This document shows, one piece after another, positions 6,228 through 6,974 of a stretch of DNA of 6,974 nucleotides; the first letter of the stretch is position 1, and every line of letters begins with the position of its first letter. The notes under the pieces were generated by a model. It was not told the origin of the DNA, ran no database searches, and was given only the letters and a program-made list of their open reading frames with translations. The stretch is from positions 1-6,974 of the forward strand of contig JAAELZ010000240.1 of NCBI GenBank assembly GCA_024226105.1, written 5' to 3'. The position numbers and the translations under genes are program-made. Source of the stretch: Pseudomonadota bacterium (lineage in GTDB: Bacteria; Pseudomonadota; Gammaproteobacteria; Arenicellales; Poriferihabitantaceae).

Positions 6228-6974
6228 TTAGCCAAGCTGCCGGGAAAAACCAATCAACCATTTATCCAGCAACAGGCCGGAGCTTACGATATCCAGATCC
6301 TGCTTTTTCATCAGCAACAATTCATCATACAATAAAAATAGCGCTGCCAGTTTCGATTCATCCAGCTTTCGGGACAATTTTGAAAATGGTTGCCTATAAG
6401 CCTGCCAGGGCGCCGGGCCGGAACGGGCACTATCCTGCACAGCACTTATCAACCACTTAACAACCATCTGTATCCAGGATAAAAGTGTATCAAGCGATTG
6501 CAACTTGACCAGAGTTTCTCTCGTTTCAATCGGCCCTACACCCTCATTCAGATTTGCAGCCAGGGCTTCTAACATGGCTTCGAAATTGCTTACTTCCTCA
6601 GAACGAGTGTAAGCCAGCGCAATCAGGGGTGCACCACCACAAATAGCCAATGCTTTTTGTGCGGTGTTTTCGTTCAAGCCCTGAGATTGTAACCATGACA
6701 CCGCCTGATCAAAGCCCGGTGGATCAACACTCAGGCTGATACAACGGCTGCGTATGGTCATCGGCAGGCGGCTGATATCGTTACAAACCAGAATCAAAAC
6801 AGCGTCAGGGTTGGGTTCTTCCAGTAGTTTTAGCAATGCGTTTGCTGCATTTATATTCATCGCATCTGCCGGTTCTATCAACGCCACCTTATTCGGTGCG
6901 CTATGGTTGCAAAGGCAGAAATTTTCAATCAGCGAGCGAATCTGATCGACTGAGATTATTTTACGTGGTTTACG
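6228..6974 (-). CDS. holB: DNA polymerase III subunit delta' (HolB), 5' end outside the window
   Basis: HolB (delta-prime) is the stator subunit of the clamp loader that places the beta clamp on primed DNA. Only the last 248 residues are in the window; the frame runs open through the right edge, so about 80-90 N-terminal residues are missing. Direct evidence in the visible part (numbered from the edge): ISVDQIRSLIEN (7-18), the AAA+ core ALIEPADAMNINAANALLKL (31-50) followed by LEEP (51-54), and IRSRC (74-78). The SRC motif carries the arginine that acts in trans on a neighbouring ATPase subunit. The rest is a helical C-terminal domain ending in DKWLIGFSRQLG. The GTG at 6885-6887 is only an internal Val codon, not a start: conserved HolB sequence continues upstream of it. 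It is the first visible gene of the minus-strand block that continues to pilZ, tatD and the unknown gene; tmk is commonly found upstream but lies outside this window. Confidence 0.94.
   Translation of the reverse strand, partial: RKPRKIISVDQIRSLIENFCLCNHSAPNKVALIEPADAMNINAANALLKLLEEPNPDAVLILVCNDISRLPMTIRSRCISLSVDPPGFDQAVSWLQSQGLNENTAQKALAICGGAPLIALAYTRSEEVSNFEAMLEALAANLNEGVGPIETRETLVKLQSLDTLLSWIQMVVKWLISAVQDSARSGPAPWQAYRQPFSKLSRKLDESKLAALFLLYDELLLMKKQDLDIVSSGLLLDKWLIGFSRQLG

Noticed and set aside
6885..6887. GTG as the start of a 219-residue protein
   Set aside because: Conserved HolB sequence (ISVDQIRSLIEN) continues in frame upstream to the window edge, so this is an internal Val codon of a gene cut by the edge.
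1..6974. A new defence, CRISPR, toxin-antitoxin or secondary-metabolite system
   Set aside because: No spaced direct repeats, toxin-like small pairs, nuclease-helicase clusters or biosynthetic modules are visible; nearly all sequence is accounted for by core genes and one unknown protein.

Overview
The window reads as an ordinary, gene-dense stretch of chromosome from a gammaproteobacterium that probably makes type IV pili. The evidence is the recognisable set of housekeeping proteins: ClpA with its adaptor ClpS, an A-type Fe-S carrier, YggX, a TatD/YcfH-type nuclease, the non-c-di-GMP-binding type IV pilus protein PilZ, and the DNA polymerase III delta-prime subunit HolB. The order holB-pilZ-tatD on one strand is the arrangement seen around holB in pilus-bearing gammaproteobacteria. 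Base composition looks moderate (roughly half GC by eye), and nothing in the main genes looks foreign.

Layout from left to right. Bases 1-255 carry no intact gene. Minus-strand reading frames there resemble the C-terminal tail of an integrase-type transposase, broken by a one-base shift and starting directly after the clpA stop codon. Bases 256-3190 are a compact minus-strand operon, transcribed erpA-like, then clpS, then clpA. The erpA-like stop touches the clpS start (TAGATG), and clpS is 7 nt from clpA. Bases 3191-3427 are a divergent intergenic region. yggX (3428-3700) is the only plus-strand gene and converges on the next block. Bases 3742-6974 are a second minus-strand block, transcribed holB (5' end outside the window), then pilZ after a 179-nt spacer, then tatD/ycfH, then an unrecognised 382-residue membrane-anchored protein 6 nt after tatD.

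How the genes work together: ClpS delivers N-degron substrates to ClpA, which unfolds them for ClpP (not in the window). The A-type carrier and YggX both concern iron and Fe-S supply, and they flank a shared divergent regulatory region. HolB is part of the clamp loader, PilZ supports type IV pilus assembly, and TatD is a metal-dependent hydrolase/DNase. The unknown protein is the least explained item: one N-terminal membrane anchor, two short beta-rich segments that could be small barrels, and a C-terminal stretch that looks like an immunoglobulin-type beta sandwich.

I found no CRISPR array, tRNA, rRNA, toxin-antitoxin pair or defence system. The most useful leads are the transposase-like remnant at the clpA end, the Cys-x2-Cys tail of the Fe-S carrier, and the membrane-anchored unknown.
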